DNA of 64,000 nucleotides from Symbiodinium natans (GCA_905221605.1 CAJNDS010000957.1:773501-837500), one strand, 5' to 3'. Positions 1 to 11,666 are shown, counted from the stretch's first letter. Notes: generated by a model not told the origin, from the sequence alone. Made by a program: numbers and translations.

Positions 1-175
1 AGTACTAGTAGTTTGTTGGGGTGGTAGCTAAGGAGAGACCGGGTCCCGCAGTGAAGCTGAAGCAACTCTGCGTCCATGAGAATATGGGTGTGTACTTTCT
101 CATAGTTTTGCCATGTTTCAGAATAAGGAACAAGCTTGGAAGACTTTCAACAAGTTCCCCATCCTTTCCTGCCAG

Positions 176-541
176 GATTCTATGACCCCCTCGCTTGCCA
201 TGCAGGAGCTCCGCAGGGATGGCACAGCCCTCGTGGTGGTCCTCCACAGTGACAAAGAGGCCGTGATCCCACGAGACAAGCTCAAGGCCCCTCCCTGCAA
301 AGCGCGTAAGGAAGTCTCTCGATGCGCTCAGAAAGCTGAGGAGAAGACCCAGAACGAGCTGAAGGAAAAGAGCATCGGGAACCTGGACTTGCAGGAGCAT
401 TCAGCATCGCTGGGATCCGGTGAGGGTCCCGCAAGGATAGCCCTTGGAAATATCCAATATGGCTCTGAGCGTTGGTTCCATGATGCAATCTTAGCGAAAT
501 ATGTGCGAGCAATGTTGCTTTCTGCGGCCCTCAAGCCATGA
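176..541 (+). CDS. Unassigned coding exon, lysine/glutamate-rich
   Basis: An open frame begins directly after a splice-acceptor-like CCAG|G at 175/176 and runs to a stop at 541. It encodes a hydrophilic stretch with a short hydrophobic strand (ALVVVL) followed by a long K/E-rich, probably helical segment (KAEEKTQNELKEK). Third codon positions are GC-rich, as in the confirmed exons further along. No family was recognised. The real exon may end near 420-430, where GGTGAGGGT gives a plausible GT donor; the last ~40 codons are less convincing. It could be the 3' part of a gene starting left of the window or a 5' exon of the phosphodiesterase that follows. Confidence 0.35.
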   Translation, partial: DSMTPSLAMQELRRDGTALVVVLHSDKEAVIPRDKLKAPPCKARKEVSRCAQKAEEKTQNELKEKSIGNLDLQEHSASLGSGEGPARIALGNIQYGSERWFHDAILAKYVRAMLLSAALKP

Positions 542-621
542 AGGAGCGGGGCGATGGCAAGCTCATGAAGACCATGGACCGGCGAAGCCTGGGCTTTGTC
601 CGGCTCCAGATCCGCGGGCCT

Positions 622-636
622 GGGGGGGGGGGGGGG
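622..636 (+). repeat. Poly-G tract (15 G)
   Basis: An uninterrupted run of G on the + strand, one of about ten long G tracts in the window. No coding feature overlaps it convincingly. Confidence 0.9.
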
Positions 637-1186
637 TGCCAAAAGGGAGGGCTTTTCTTGTCGGATGTTTAGGGCGCCTCGAGTGCGCTGTTACAGGCGT
701 ATGTTGGGATCCCCAGGCTGGCACAAGCGGCCAGTAGTGGTAATTCAAAGGGAGGAAGTCGGAAGTCGGGGTCGCCGTCACCAGGCAGCCTCTGCTCTTC
801 TGCACGACTCATTTGATGACCGCCAGCCGGGATCTTTCGGGCCGCGTCCGGACCGACGCTCCGACCGCAGAATCCCTCTAAAGGAGTAGGAAGCATCGTC
901 TGAATAACGTGTGCTGAACTATTCATACAGGCCATTCGTACCGAATGCTCGTATTTGGCGGGTGCATAATTCTTAAGGGGGGTCCCTAGAAGCTGCGAGC
1001 GGATGTGCAGGGTTGGTGCTACAAGCTAAAGTTTACACTGCACTAAAATAGCCTCATAATCATAGGACCCTATGAGACAGAGCATCTCGAGGAAGAGCTC
1101 TGCAGCATCAACGCCCTCATGAGCCGCTCGGCGCAGCTTGGAGCCAGCACTGAAATCGAACAGCCCAACAAAGTTCTTCAATTGTC

Positions 1187-3445
1187 GTGCATCGCGACCA
1201 GCAGCAGGTCTGCTCAGTCGATGTGAGAGCCTTAGGTGATCTGGTGAATCCAGATGAAGCTGTCATCCTCTGCGGGGATTTCAATATCAATAGCCGCGGG
1301 AATGCGCACGACTTCATCTGGACCAAGAAGTTCCTGAAGGGTGCTGCTTGGCATTACTTGGCCAAAAGCTTGGCAGTCTCGACAGCATTTTGAAGCAACA
1401 CGTGGCTTGTGCAGCCATGCTGGAGATGCTGCTGCAGCAGCATCTTCTGCAGCAGAACGCACAGGCATGCAGTCGCTGCAACTCCTGTTCTAGTAGCCGA
1501 TCGACTTAAGACACTTTTTTTCGAGATGGATGCAAGAATACGTCCATAATGATCATTATTCCGCTGCCAAAAGGAGAAAGACGTCGAAAAGGACCATTTC
1601 GTGAAGGCCCAGCGGCCCAGCGTCCAGTGGCTCGCCATGTCGCAATGTGGTTGCAACATGTCGCAGGTCTTGCACGAGTTCTCCTCCATCAGCTTCGAGC
1701 CTCACAAGCCGCCTGACAAGAGGGCCCTTGAACTGGAAGCTGTGCCATGCCCTGCCACATCCTGCCACTGAAGCACACTTATGCAGCATGGAACAGAGCT
1801 GCAGCCTCCCACAACACTGTTGAAGAATTCGCAGATTCGGCCTCAGCACTCAAGGCAAGAATCTGACTACCTCAGCTACGTTGCAGGAAGCCATTAAAAG
1901 AAAAACAAAAAAACTCTGGATGTGCCTGGAGCAGAGGATCCGCAGCAAGACCATTGGAGAGGTGCAGGCCGTCTGCCTATTTTGGGACTTGGGTCTTGCC
2001 AGGCAGGTGTAACATGATGTATTGGCATGTATGCCCAATGTATGCAGGACCGTGAGGGAAGCATGAGGGGTTTGTCGGGGCAACTTCTCTTTTCAGGAAA
2101 GGGTGGATTTGGATAAATGGACACAGATGGACGCAACAAGGGCTTCCCGATGGTTTCATTTCCGGTTAAGAATGGCAAGAGCTTCATTAGCTGTGCCCGA
2201 TCAACGTGCAGGAGATAGACAGCAATGGTGACGCGCTTATCAAGTTTGAGAGCAACGGTGACGATCTGGGCCGCCTAGAAGCTTGGCCAAGTCGCACTTA
2301 TATGACATAGCAGAAGAAGGCTTAGGGGCTCATCAGTCTTGATGCGGGGCCGGGACCCGAGCGATGAAAAGCCAAACAAGCAATGAAAAGGACCACCTAG
2401 CAAAGGGCTGTGTTTGTACCAAGTCTGTATGAGCTGGAAAGCATGGTGCAGACGATGCTTTGCGAAGCCCGAGCGAACCAGACCTGAGCAGGAATCTAGT
2501 CTACAGGCAAATTGGGGATCGGGCTTTGTTGTCAGTTCGATTGGAAAACGATAAGGCGACTGCCCAAAGTTATTTGGCTGAAGCATTTGCCATGTCCGTT
2601 GCCCTCTTGCTATCGTAGCACAGCACTCATACCACACCATCTAAGAAGAATTTGGAGGTTCTGGGGGAGCTCGTCCTCCAGATAGACCCTTGCACTCAGG
2701 AGTGGGTCTCCCAGAAGGACTTCAAGAACATGCGGTCCCTGGCCAGGGACCTACCTGGACCTATCTCTGCCACATGGGTGGATTTGGCATGTCTCAGAAA
2801 GCCATGAAGCGAGTTTGCACACGGCTGAAGGACCACACAGGCTACGAGAAGCACGGCGAGGAGCTGCGCACGCTGCACCGGAGACACGTGAGTATAAGTG
2901 TAATTTGAGTGTCATCGCTCAAGCCATGTCATGTGCTCATATAGGTTGCGAAAGGAGCGCCGTTTCGTATGGGAGCGGTCAGATGGGCGTGAGCTGAAGA
3001 TGCGGGACGCCTACGACGATATCTACGGATCGAATGATGCCTCCTCAACGATCACAGGCACCGTGCTGTAAACCTGTTGGAGTCAAAGAGCAGAAACAGC
3101 TCTCCCTGCCAGGCATGCGGGAGGAGACCATTGATTATGTGTTCTATGACCAGGACAGCTACCGTCCCAGAGTGGGAAAAAGGATCCATTTTTTGTCAGA
3201 CGTTCTCGGCACTGTGAGCCGGAGAATGCTCCATGCGCCAGGATATGCTGCGCCTCAAGAAGAAGAGCCCCCTGAAGTGCCTTGGGGTCATGCCAAACGA
3301 CCAGGCAGATGCTGTGGAGTGGCCTTGTGTCAGCCGGAATGTTCCGCTTGAAGTAAACTTAAGTAAACTGCTTCGGGTCGAGACGCAGGAGCCCTCAGAC
3401 CACATCCCACTGGTCGTGACTTTCGCCCTGCCCAGCGTAGAGGCT
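1187..3445 (+). CDS. Endonuclease/exonuclease/phosphatase (EEP) superfamily hydrolase, multi-exon
   Basis: Several exons carry hallmark EEP blocks in the right order. At about 1187-1340 the frame reads VILCGDFNINSR, the GDFN motif whose Asp and Asn act in metal-dependent phosphodiester or phosphomonoester cleavage. Exon 2841-2887 (GYEKHGEELRTLHRRH) joins in frame to 2955-3050 (LKMRDAYDDIYGS). Exon 3124-3170 gives ETIDYVFYD, matching the family's xDYIxY strand. Exon 3242-3303 gives SPLKCLGVMPND. Exon 3389-3445 gives EPSDHIPLVVTF, with the C-terminal SDH catalytic motif. A further exon at 2658-2742 (ELVLQIDPCTQEWVSQKDF) probably belongs here. Acceptors are AG|G throughout. In known families these motifs occur in neutral sphingomyelinases, inositol polyphosphate phosphatases and nucleases; the substrate cannot be settled from this fragment. 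The N-terminal half, with the first catalytic Asn and Glu, was not located. Confidence 0.75.
1573..1771 (+). CDS. Unassigned coding-like exon inside the EEP gene region
   Basis: A + frame opening after AAAAG|G at 1572/1573 reads EKDVEKDHFVKAQRPS and stays open to a stop near 1771, ending in a Cys-containing tail. Hydrophilic composition and GC-rich third positions look exonic. It lies between the GDFN exon (about 1.3 kb) and the exons at 2.66-3.4 kb, so it may be an insert of the EEP protein or part of an intron. No family was recognised. Confidence 0.3.
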
Positions 3446-4275
3446 CCGAGTCGCCATGGGTATAGGGGTATGGAATTATGGAATCGGAACATCTTCGTTC
3501 CAAAAGAGCAGATCCGAGTGTTATAGCAGATCGTTTGAGGCTGCAGCTTTCTCTTTTGAAGTGTTGAAGTTCCCGGCGTCATGATTGTGGATAGTATTGC
3601 AACGCAGCAATTGTCGAAATTCCTGGACTTTGCAATTTGGACTCGCGGAAAACAAAACATCTTGAAACTAGAGTACAGACTTATCTTCTACTTTGTCGAG
3701 TCTTCTGTTTTGAAGTCTCGACTTGCCATAACATGTTAAAAATGCATTTGCAAGTGTCATTGTTTGCATAAGGTTTCCGAGCTTCATAAATCTACTTTTT
3801 CGGACTTCTTCCCCGGAAATCCATCACATTTTTGAAAATTGACAATGCTGACGCAATCGTCATGCGCTGGGCCGCTGGGATTACATCTGTAGTTTGTGTT
3901 TGGCTTGGCCTCTGCCCGTTTCAGTCTGCGCTTTGTACCTCGAATTTGGTTTTCATTGCCCGTTTTGATATCTGTAGCGCTGCAAAAGAGCTGCTGTGGG
4001 CGATCTCGAGTTCAAGTGAGATGTGGAAACAACGACAACGAAGACTGTCGGTGCGTGATTTTCCCGACCCCTGCAAGCTTGAACAAGTGCTGTTCTGCTG
4101 TGCCCACCTGCCACAAGTTTTGACAATCACAGCAGGGCGGTTTGTGACCATAAGCTGCGCTGGATCACAGCAAAAACACACATGCAAAGATTGTTCTCGA
4201 ATTCCAATGATTCCCATGTGGTGCCGAAACGTTGCGTACACCACGTACGCCGATCATTTCTTGGAAGATTTGTGC

Positions 4276-4975
4276 ACGCTCAGGAAAAGGGTTGCTGCTG
4301 CCTTGATCAGGTCCAGCTGCACGAAGGCCTGCGAAGATTGGAACACCATCTCTCGACTCTCCTTCACGAAGGTCCCGTCTTTGGGTTGTCGGGAGCCGTC
4401 TATAAAGGTTTGTGCTTGTGCCTTTTTTTCAAGCTCGAAAACCCCGGGTGTAGACAGCCAGCTCTCCCTACGACGGCCAGGGAAAGCTGGACAGAAGCTG
4501 GCGATAGAAGTGCTCCTCCCTCTTATGCAGGCATCTCCCAGCTGCTGCATGACTCTTGCGACAATGTGGTGCTTGCTTGCAGTGGAGATGGCTTGTTGGC
4601 TTAAGCTTCCTTCCGCTCATTTTTTGTACTTTGTTGTCCCCTGCAGGAGGCAGTAGAAGCCGCCAGAAAGCAGAGCCTGCGAAAATGGCTCCTCTCTGGA
4701 AGCGATGCTTTGGAGGCCAGGGATTGTTGTTTGTTGCCTGCCATTTTGAGAATCTGGCCATCAAAGGTCGCTTGATTTGTGAAGCCTTGTGCTTGAAACT
4801 TCCTTTTGTGCTCCACCACTGCAAACGAGCTGCCCCCCAAAACCGACAGCAGCCTGCAGCCTGAGGAGGAGAAAGGGGAGGTGTCGCCCAGGAGCTCCTG
4901 CGAGTTTTGGGCGGGTTCCTGCCTGCACTTGCTGACCAAGTGCCTCGGACAACTCATGACGGATCCGCTGTGCTG
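4276..4975 (+). CDS. Cluster of unassigned coding exons
   Basis: Three good exon candidates lie on the + strand. At 4276-4365, after CTCAG|G, the frame reads a Leu/His-rich helix (LHEGLRRLEHHLSTLLHE) and ends at a GT donor. At 4647-4715, after TGCAG|G, it reads EAVEAARKQSLRKWLLSGSD and ends at a GC donor; this is exactly 23 codons. At about 4829-4975 an acidic stretch (QPEEEKGEVSPRS) is followed by a Leu-rich segment. They may be the 5' part of the kinase gene downstream or a separate gene. No domain was recognised. The ATG ORF of 274 codons at 3832-4656 in another frame is not supported. Confidence 0.35.
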
Positions 4976-5463
4976 ATTCGCATGATTCGCAGGAGGGCCA
5001 CCCTCATGCGAGCGCGGTCATTGAACCGCCTCAAGTTCCAAACGAATCCGGAGAAGCGCGGCCAAGTGGAGCCTTGGCCTGCAGCCGGGCCGTGGTCTGC
5101 CTCTGCCCTGTGTTTAAAGTTTAGCTCGTGTCTTCTTCCTGGTCAGTTTTTCGGTGAATGGCGTTTCGGGTATAGTTCCTCGTTCGGAGTGTAGCCTTGC
5201 TGCATCTCCGACTGTTTCGCTGGGCATCGATGGCCATTCTTGCCGGAGCCGTTCCAGTACAATTGCACCCAGCAGTCAAAGCACCCCTCACTTTGTGAGG
5301 TGTTTGCTCCACCCAGCATCGTAGATGGCAAGAACTTCTGCGTGCCTGCACACTTCGACTGGAAGTGTCTTGGGTGAGGTCAGTGCGCTACGCTGCGTGC
5401 AGTTTTTCAAAGGTACATTGTGTGAAGGCCTTACAAAGGATGTCGGTAGCGTCTGCGACTCAG

Positions 5464-6883
5464 GAAGTCCACGAAAGAGAACTACGTCCAGGAAATCAGG
5501 GGACAGGCGAAGATGCTCAGCTTGTGGAGGAAGTTAGGGCAGTACTCCCTCACCCACCCGCACCAGACTCCAAGCCCCGGCCTTTCCTCTGCAGAAGGTT
5601 TCGGATGAGAGCTACGCCGAAAAGTACCGCAGCTTCCGAAAGCAGTGCTCGGCCAAGCCAGAAGTCGAGCTTTGTTACGGCTTTGTTGCTTTGAGTCATC
5701 AAATGAGCCACGCCATGGCGACAAGGTGCGACCCTGAGTACCACGGGCTCTACAGACTGGACCGGCAGACATGGCAGGAGGGCAGCTTGTCCAGGGCCCA
5801 CCAAGGGGCCTGAAGAGCGCCTAGGGCCTATAGGGCTTGTGGTGAGACAACAAGGGTTTGAAGTTGTGGTAGAGGACGAGCAGATCGGCAAGCTGTTGAA
5901 AGATCAGATGGAAGAGAAGTCTCCTTGGCTGCTCTACACCTGTGGGCCCATGGGGGTTGGAAAGCTCCTAGCCCGCATCGCCTGCGCTTCATGGCCTGTT
6001 TTCAGGGTTTGCCATGACTATCCGTGCAAACAGAGAGAGAGTCGGAAGTCAAAAACGTCACCGAAGCTGCGAGAGCCGAAGCTTTGAGGAGCTTCACCCT
6101 GCAATGGCTCAACAATCGAGGCTATCTCAACATGCAGATACTCTGCGGCATTCGGTGCATTCAAAATTTCACATCATGACGAAGCGTGTTCAACAAAGGA
6201 AGCTGCAGTCTGCAGCAACAATCCGATGAAGTTCCGGGTGGGTTTTTCAACGCAGTTGTGTCTTGACACTTGCGGTTTTGCTTGTCAGGGCGAACATGGT
6301 GAAGATTGACCCGGATGCGATCAAGGAAATGATGCCAGAGTACTCGCTCTATCCCGACAAGTCCATGGCCGCAACTCATTGCCACCGAGAGCCGCATGCC
6401 TTAAAAGTTCAGCCAGGAGGACTTAGTCCGACTTGGTCCTACCTGCGAGCGTTACTAGATATCGCATGCTCGCACGGACTGCACTCACTCCACCAGGTCC
6501 GCCTACATGATGGAGATTGCACAAGCTGCTGCGATGCACAAGAACTTCAACGTCTGGGTGGATGGTTCCTTGGCACCACCATGCAATGCACCAGTGTTCG
6601 ACCGTGCTTTGAAGTCTCGCTCCCACCCCCAGGTTCGCTGAAGGATGCAGAGTGGTACGCCCAACAGTTCGAAAAGATTCGTTCGCCGCCCAGAAGTGCA
6701 AACGGCACAAGAAAAGCGGCTAACATGGCAAGCCCGCTAAGCTCTCACGAAATTCACGTTTTTGTTTCGCCGAAATTGGGCCTGGGCCTGCGCAAGCCGT
6801 CGCAGATATTTGCACCGAGGTTCGACATACCGGGACTACCACATTGCCATTTTCTACATCGATCCTCGCCTGCCTCGTGGATT
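5464..6883 (+). CDS. P-loop kinase, zeta-toxin-like family
   Basis: Eight exons, all entered by AG|G, give the conserved order of this family: 5464-5537; 5598-5796 (LCYGFVALSHQMSHAMA); 5834-5963 ending in the Walker A loop GPMGVGK, with the Lys codon split by a GC donor; 6089-6136 (SFTLQWLNNRGY, GA donor); 6289-6390 with VKIDPDAIKEMMPEY, the Asp-containing strand and PEY motif; 6497-6572 (NVWVDGSL); 6644-6680 (EWYAQQFEKIR); 6820 to about 6883 (YRDYHIAIFYID). Phases agree at each junction from 5963 on. Bacterial relatives phosphorylate UDP-N-acetylglucosamine; eukaryotic relatives with this layout are mostly uncharacterised P-loop kinases, so a toxin role should not be assumed. The C-terminal end and the start codon were not fixed. 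Confidence 0.8.
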
Positions 6884-7327
6884 TCGGGAAATGGTTGCAG
6901 TTCAACTCGGGCCTTCCGGACTTCAGCAGTGTCACCCGACGCTCCAGCAGAGATGATACTCTAGCTTAAGATGCGCTCCGGCACCAAAGACACGCCAAGT
7001 CATCACAACACTTAGCATCCTTGCTGGCTCACAAATTGACCCCCGGCTACTCCTTAGTCCCTGAGTCCCAAACAGGGCGCCGATGAGCAGACCATCCTGT
7101 CACGCGTGAAGCAGCGGGCGGAGGGCCCGGATGGAAGGCCGAATGGCTACTAGCTCCAGTCCCCCCAACACTCGGTTCAGGGCTCCCCTTCAAGACCCTT
7201 TTGTTGGCCCCTTCTGTTGTTTTTGTTTTGCCATTCTTTTTCCCTACCTTCGGTGTGGGGTTGTTAGATTTTAAAATCAACTCTTCTCCTCGATTGGAAG
7301 TCTTCTCCTCGCCCGGTCTACTCTTAG

Positions 7328-7394
7328 AGACTCCCTGGAGTGCCCAACCCCAGAGACTCCCTGGAGTGCCCAACACACTCCCGGGAGTGCCCAA
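7328..7394. repeat. Short tandem repeat around CTCCCTGGAGTGCCCAA
   Basis: Two near-identical units (GAGACTCCCTGGAGTGCCCA) and a third diverged copy (ACTCCCGGGAGTGCCCAA) follow each other. The central CTCCCGGGAG of the last copy is a perfect palindrome. Confidence 0.8.
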
Positions 7395-7429
7395 ATCCAA
7401 ATCCCCAAGGTGGGGATGTTCGAAGTATG

Positions 7430-7437
7430 TTTTTTTT

Positions 7438-7478
<41 letters not shown>
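7430..7478 (+). repeat. T18-G31 homopolymer junction
   Basis: Eighteen T are followed directly by thirty-one G, the longest pure G run in the window. Lengths may be inaccurate, since homopolymers are error-prone in sequencing. Confidence 0.85.
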
Positions 7479-8348
7479 CTCTATTTTGTCTTAGAAGCAG
7501 AGGGAAATTGTGTGTTTTATCCCTCAGTTTTCTCTTGATTTTAGTAGGAAAACCTCTATCTTAGACCAAGAAAGGAAGGAAGGCAGAAAGGATGCTGTCA
7601 GAACTGCCGATTTCTTAGCGACACAGCTTAATGTCTCGGAATGTGTCGTCTGTGTCATCAACCTTCAAACCCTGAGCAGCGAAAACATGAGAACGCAACA
7701 CATGACGTGCGAAGGGTAGGTGACTAGCTTCATGTTCTCCATTGCAGCCTGCAGAGAAACTGTTTTGTCAACTTTTTTCTGTGTGGCGGTGTTGTTGTTC
7801 GTTGTCGAGCCGAGGACATCTTGCATGCCACTCTGCACGCACCATTCTTGTGTATGGGCTGCAAACGAACGCCCGACAAGCTTTCAAAAGCAATCGCTGC
7901 AACCATGAAATCATTGCCAAAACCGTGTCCCAGGCTCCACGGCCATCAAGTCCCAAGTTGAAACCAACCCTTCCTGAACTGCGCAAGGAACGGAAACCCT
8001 GAGGCCCGAACACCCTGAAATTCTGGTCTGTCCCTGCGGTTGATGTTGAGTTGTTTTTCCTCGCCTGGTCCTCGAGGTCCGTGCCAGATGAGCTTGTCCG
8101 ACGTTCCATGGCCTCCATGGCGACTTCGCCCGGCAACGGTAAGCAAAGTAGGTAAGGGCAGCCATGTTGGCAGGTATTTGTTGGCTTCAGGCTTTTAGCA
8201 AATGGTGCAAATTCGGCTATGAGGCACGGTGTAGCCAGTGTAGCTTCTTGTGCAGTAATTGTAAACGCTTGCGCGCGCCGCCTCGGCAGCCGCGCCGGCC
8301 CACGAACAGGAAAGGAGGTTTCTGGGAAGGCCTCAACAAAGGGGGGCC

Positions 8349-8369
8349 GGGGGGGGGGGGGGGGGGGGG
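8349..8369 (+). repeat. Poly-G tract (21 G)
   Basis: Uninterrupted G run on the + strand preceded by GGGGCC; no coding overlap. Confidence 0.9.
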
Positions 8370-9008
8370 TCCGTCACAAAATTTGGGTTAAGGGGGAAGG
8401 AGACCGCATCCGGGTCTGCTTGTTCCAAACGCTTCTCGGAAGGAAGCCGAGGCGAATTTCTTCAGACAATCCCCATCTACAACGCTTGTTTGGACTAAGG
8501 TGCCATAATGCTCGTAGGTTCTTATGCTCTTATGCCGAGGGCAAAGTTGTAGAATCTCTCACTATAGACCGACTGGAAAGCTGAGGACAAGACGCTCAAC
8601 GTGCTGACTCCGTATTGCGACTTTGTGGCCTGCTGCTCAGAAAACTTAAAACTCCGATCTGTCTTGAGCTTCGTGAGTATTGCTGAAAAAGTCAGTTGGT
8701 CTGAGGCGCGAATCAAGAACAACGGCCCCTCCCCAGTGCCTTGGGGCTCTCTGCAAAGAACACTTCCTTATTGCTAGGCTGCGAGTAGAAGCACTTGAAA
8801 GCTTGGTTCGGTTTTTTTTAGATGAACTTAAGGTGCTACAAGCCATCGATTCCATCGATCACAGCGGCATTTGGGAAGGCCGAACAAGAGGGCGGGGCAA
8901 TCTCCGAAGCTTAGGCCACCAAAAACCAAAACCGCGCAAAGCCAACCTCTCATTGGCTCGTAGACTCCTCCCGGAATCCGCGGAATCCGCAGAGGCCTAC
9001 GCGCGCGC

Positions 9009-9119
9009 ATGGATACGACACAGTCCATGCGTACCTCCGTGGACTTCCCGCAGTCTTTGCGGCCTCTCAGCCTCACAAGCGTGTCCTCCGAGAGCCTGGA
9101 GCATCTCGGCTGTCACAGG
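9009..9119 (+). CDS. Unassigned Ser-rich coding exon
   Basis: The frame from ATG 9009 (MDTTQSMRTSVDFPQS) has about 80% G or C at third positions and ends at CACAGG|GTAAAA, a possible GT donor. An exon-like stretch at about 9231-9340 (FRLDRSEKLKVLFSWPR) follows in another frame. No family was recognised; the product may be a disordered regulatory segment. The frame of the second stretch is uncertain, because an alternative frame is also open. Confidence 0.3.
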
Positions 9120-10063
9120 GTAAAACAGGGTAAAGGGAAGGAAGTCACAAGAAGCGGACAGTTCGAGAGCATTTCTCGGAGCAGTCTTAGTTGCACTGTG
9201 CCCATGTTTGATTACATGAACTAATGCTCCAGCCTGCACAGTCTTCCCGGAGATGCCTTTCTCGTGCTGACTCAGAGGCTTTTCCGCTTGGATCGAAGCG
9301 AGAAGCTCAAAGTGCTGTTTTCCTGGCCGAGGCACTCGCTGTTGTTAAACTGTGAGCCCAAAGTAGACCGGCAACCCGGACCTCCGTGGGTCCGTGGGAG
9401 TCTGGGTCGGATGATGCAGGGATATGCAGGGGAAGATGTGGGAAGCAGCCTTTCAGACTCGCCCCTCGCTGGAGCCATCCTTGTCGAGGTCGGCAGCTAC
9501 CAGTGCTTCGACAGCCCGTCGCTTGTCTCAGACTGGGGCTTGTGTACGTTGGCATACGTTGACTTGGGGTGGTACATGGTGGCACGGCATGATGGGCATG
9601 ATGGCACGGCAGACCGCAGAGTGTCACAGTCCGCAAGTCTGCTGTTGCATCTGCGTGTAGTCTGCGTGCAGTCTGCGTGTGTCCGCCAGCTGCCGAATTG
9701 CGCTGCTCACCGCTGCGGCCTCTGCATCTGCCGGCAGCGCCGGCACCAGACAAAGCCAAGGAGACATTCGCGTAACCATTTTTTTTGCACAAGAAAGGCA
9801 TTGCTCCGAGCACTGGAATCGCGTCCTAGACTGCGCCGCAGGGCCCAGAGGATGATGTCGCGACACGGAACGCCTTGGGCATAGATCTGCAAGCTCAGGA
9901 CCACGGCCACCACGACCACAAATCGTAGTTCTTCAGAAGATGTCCTGCGATCACTGGTGCAGGAATGTTGCTGGATCTATCCTTTGAGATTGCGGGATGC
10001 AACCCCAGCAGAGTTTGGGCGCCTGAAGCAGGAGCTTGCTGGGACGGCAACCTGCTGAGATTG

Positions 10064-10096
10064 CAGCCTGCTGAGATTGCAGGTGGTCTTTCGCTT
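10064..10096. repeat. 16-bp direct repeat, two copies
   Basis: CCTGCTGAGATTGCAG occurs twice in tandem. Confidence 0.85.
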
Positions 10097-10146
10097 GGCA
10101 CATCTTCTTGTCAGGAGCAGAATCCGTTGGCCTTTGTGCTGGAAAA

Positions 10147-11100
10147 TGGAGGACGGAGTGCACCAAATCTCGCAAGCCATCGAATGTCAGCTGGCCGGAG
10201 GATTCTGCTACCTAAACGAGGAGTCCAAAATTGTTGCGCTGACCGCCTTTTATCAGCAAGATGGTCGAAGACTTTTAAGAGCCCTCAACGAGACAGCTGA
10301 AAAACACCTCCATACCTGGTCCATACCAGTCATGTGAGTCATGTGGTCACACTGGCTGCTGAGGCCATTGTCCCCGTCGGGCGGGCCAAGATGCAGTTTC
10401 AAAGACGGGAGTTCAAAGGAGAAGCTTCCACGTTCGAGCTGCCTGGAAAGCACTGGAAGAACGCGCTTTCGAGTTTTTAGCGGGATGGAGCATGATGGAG
10501 CAGGCGGAGCAGGGAAGAGGGGAAATGCACCTGTGAAGTGGCCTTCAGGCCCGACGACATCAGTTACTGGCACGAGGTCACCTTGAAGTTTCTGAAGGCC
10601 AAGTTCCGCGTTGCCAGATTTGCAATATTTTGCAATCCCCCCAAGATGAAGTCTACAAGGGTGTACCGTTGTAAAGGTTCTGAGACATGTCAGATCAGGG
10701 TGATTGAGGTGTTTGAGGGATTATGGGGTGGAATGGTCACGCTTGGCGGCTCTAATATTGCTTTGCACCCGGGGCATGCCAGCTGCCAGCTGCCAGCTGC
10801 CAGCTGCCAGCTGCGACAATTATACAGTCGTAAACAGCCGTGCCATGCGATTGAATCAGAGAGTATACGGGAGTCTGAGCCTTTCTGCGGTCTTTCTGGC
10901 ATCTTTCTCGCAGAAACGCGGAGCTCATGAGTTTGCCTACCTGGCCCCGCGCGAAGTCTCCGCGCGTAGCGGAGTCGAGGCTGGGAGCTCCGCTGTCTCC
11001 GCTGATGAGCTCTTTGTCCTTGTCTCTCTCTGTTCTCGATGAAAAAGCCAATAGAGGTGGGTGGCCCGTATGGATCCTTCGCCTACAAGTTCATTCAGAA
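10147..11100 (+). CDS. Unassigned multi-exon gene fragment
   Basis: A run of coding-like exons: 10147-10336 from an ATG (MEDGVHQISQAIECQLAGG), open to a stop; 10351-10468 after CTGAG|G (AIVPVGRAKMQFQRREFKG); 10549 to about 10600 after TTCAG|G (PDDISYWHEVTLKFLK), ending at a GC donor; and about 11040-11100 (GGPYGSFAYKFIQKDKQ). Hydrophilic, balanced composition and GC-rich third positions argue for real coding sequence. I do not recognise a family. The GPxGxFxY block recalls a loop in cytochrome b5 reductase-like flavoproteins, but no FAD or NAD motif was found to support that. Confidence 0.4.
10779..10814. repeat. CCAGCTG 7-mer tandem repeat
   Basis: About five consecutive copies of the heptamer CCAGCTG, which contains the palindrome CAGCTG. 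Confidence 0.9.
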
Positions 11101-11384
11101 AGACAAGCAGGCCGTAGAGCAGAGTGTCTCAGAATGAGCAAAAGTCGAGCCGGGAAGAATCGGAAAGAAGTCTCAGCAGATGCCTTGAAGCCTCCAAGCA
11201 ATTTGCGGGAGGAGGTGGTCGTCTTCGACTTCATTGGGGCCGGCACCCTCTGAGAGGCGCTGAGCTGAGAGCAATCTGCGTGTCTCACGTCCAAAGAAGA
11301 AGACGTGGGGACCTCTGAGTTGCCAGTGCCCGACCCCCCCCCCATCCCCCATACTGCGTAGACATACTTAGAACACAAAATATG

Positions 11385-11450
11385 TGTATGTATGTATGTA
11401 TGCATGCATGCATGCATGCATGCATGCATGTATGTATGTATGTATATGTA
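11385..11450. repeat. (TGTA)n/(TGCA)n microsatellite
   Basis: A compound tetranucleotide array: TATG units, then seven to eight ATGC units, then TATG units again. Confidence 0.95.
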
Positions 11451-11606
11451 CAAAAAACTAAATTTGGAGATGCATAATGGGTTTCATGATGAAGGCTGCC
11501 ATCAGGGGGTTCTCCAGACCGAAACCTTTGAGTCGGGCTTGGGCGTAAGTGTGGCTGCCAGCGCGTCGGCCGCTTCCTGGCTGGGCTTTGGGCTTGGTTT
11601 TCGGGC

Positions 11607-11666
11607 TTTTAGGGTTTTTAGGGTTTTTAGGGTTTGGGTTTTTAGGGTTTTTAGGGTTTTTAGGGT
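11607..11666 (+). repeat. Interstitial telomere-like TTTAGGG-type repeat
   Basis: Six to seven imperfect units of TTTTAGGG or TTTTTAGGG stand in tandem, with one TTTGGG variant. Dinoflagellate telomeres are reported to use the plant-type TTTAGGG repeat. The units here are longer by one or two T, so this is a telomere-like internal tract rather than a chromosome end. Confidence 0.75.

Larger units (their letters stand above)
6960..9000. other. Region without a convincing gene
   Basis: No conserved protein block was recognised on either strand. It holds a short tandem repeat (7328-7394), a T/G homopolymer junction (7430-7478) and a 21-base G tract (8349-8369). ATG ORFs here run through low-complexity sequence or lack exon-like codon use. 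Confidence 0.6.

Noticed and set aside
3832-4656. 274-codon ATG ORF
   Set aside because: No family resemblance and AT-richer codon use in the first half. Exon-like stretches with AG|G entry lie in other frames of the same region.
7430-7478. Assembly gap filled with homopolymer
   Set aside because: The runs vary in length, are preceded by different sequence each time and share one strand, so they look like genomic tracts, although exact lengths are doubtful.
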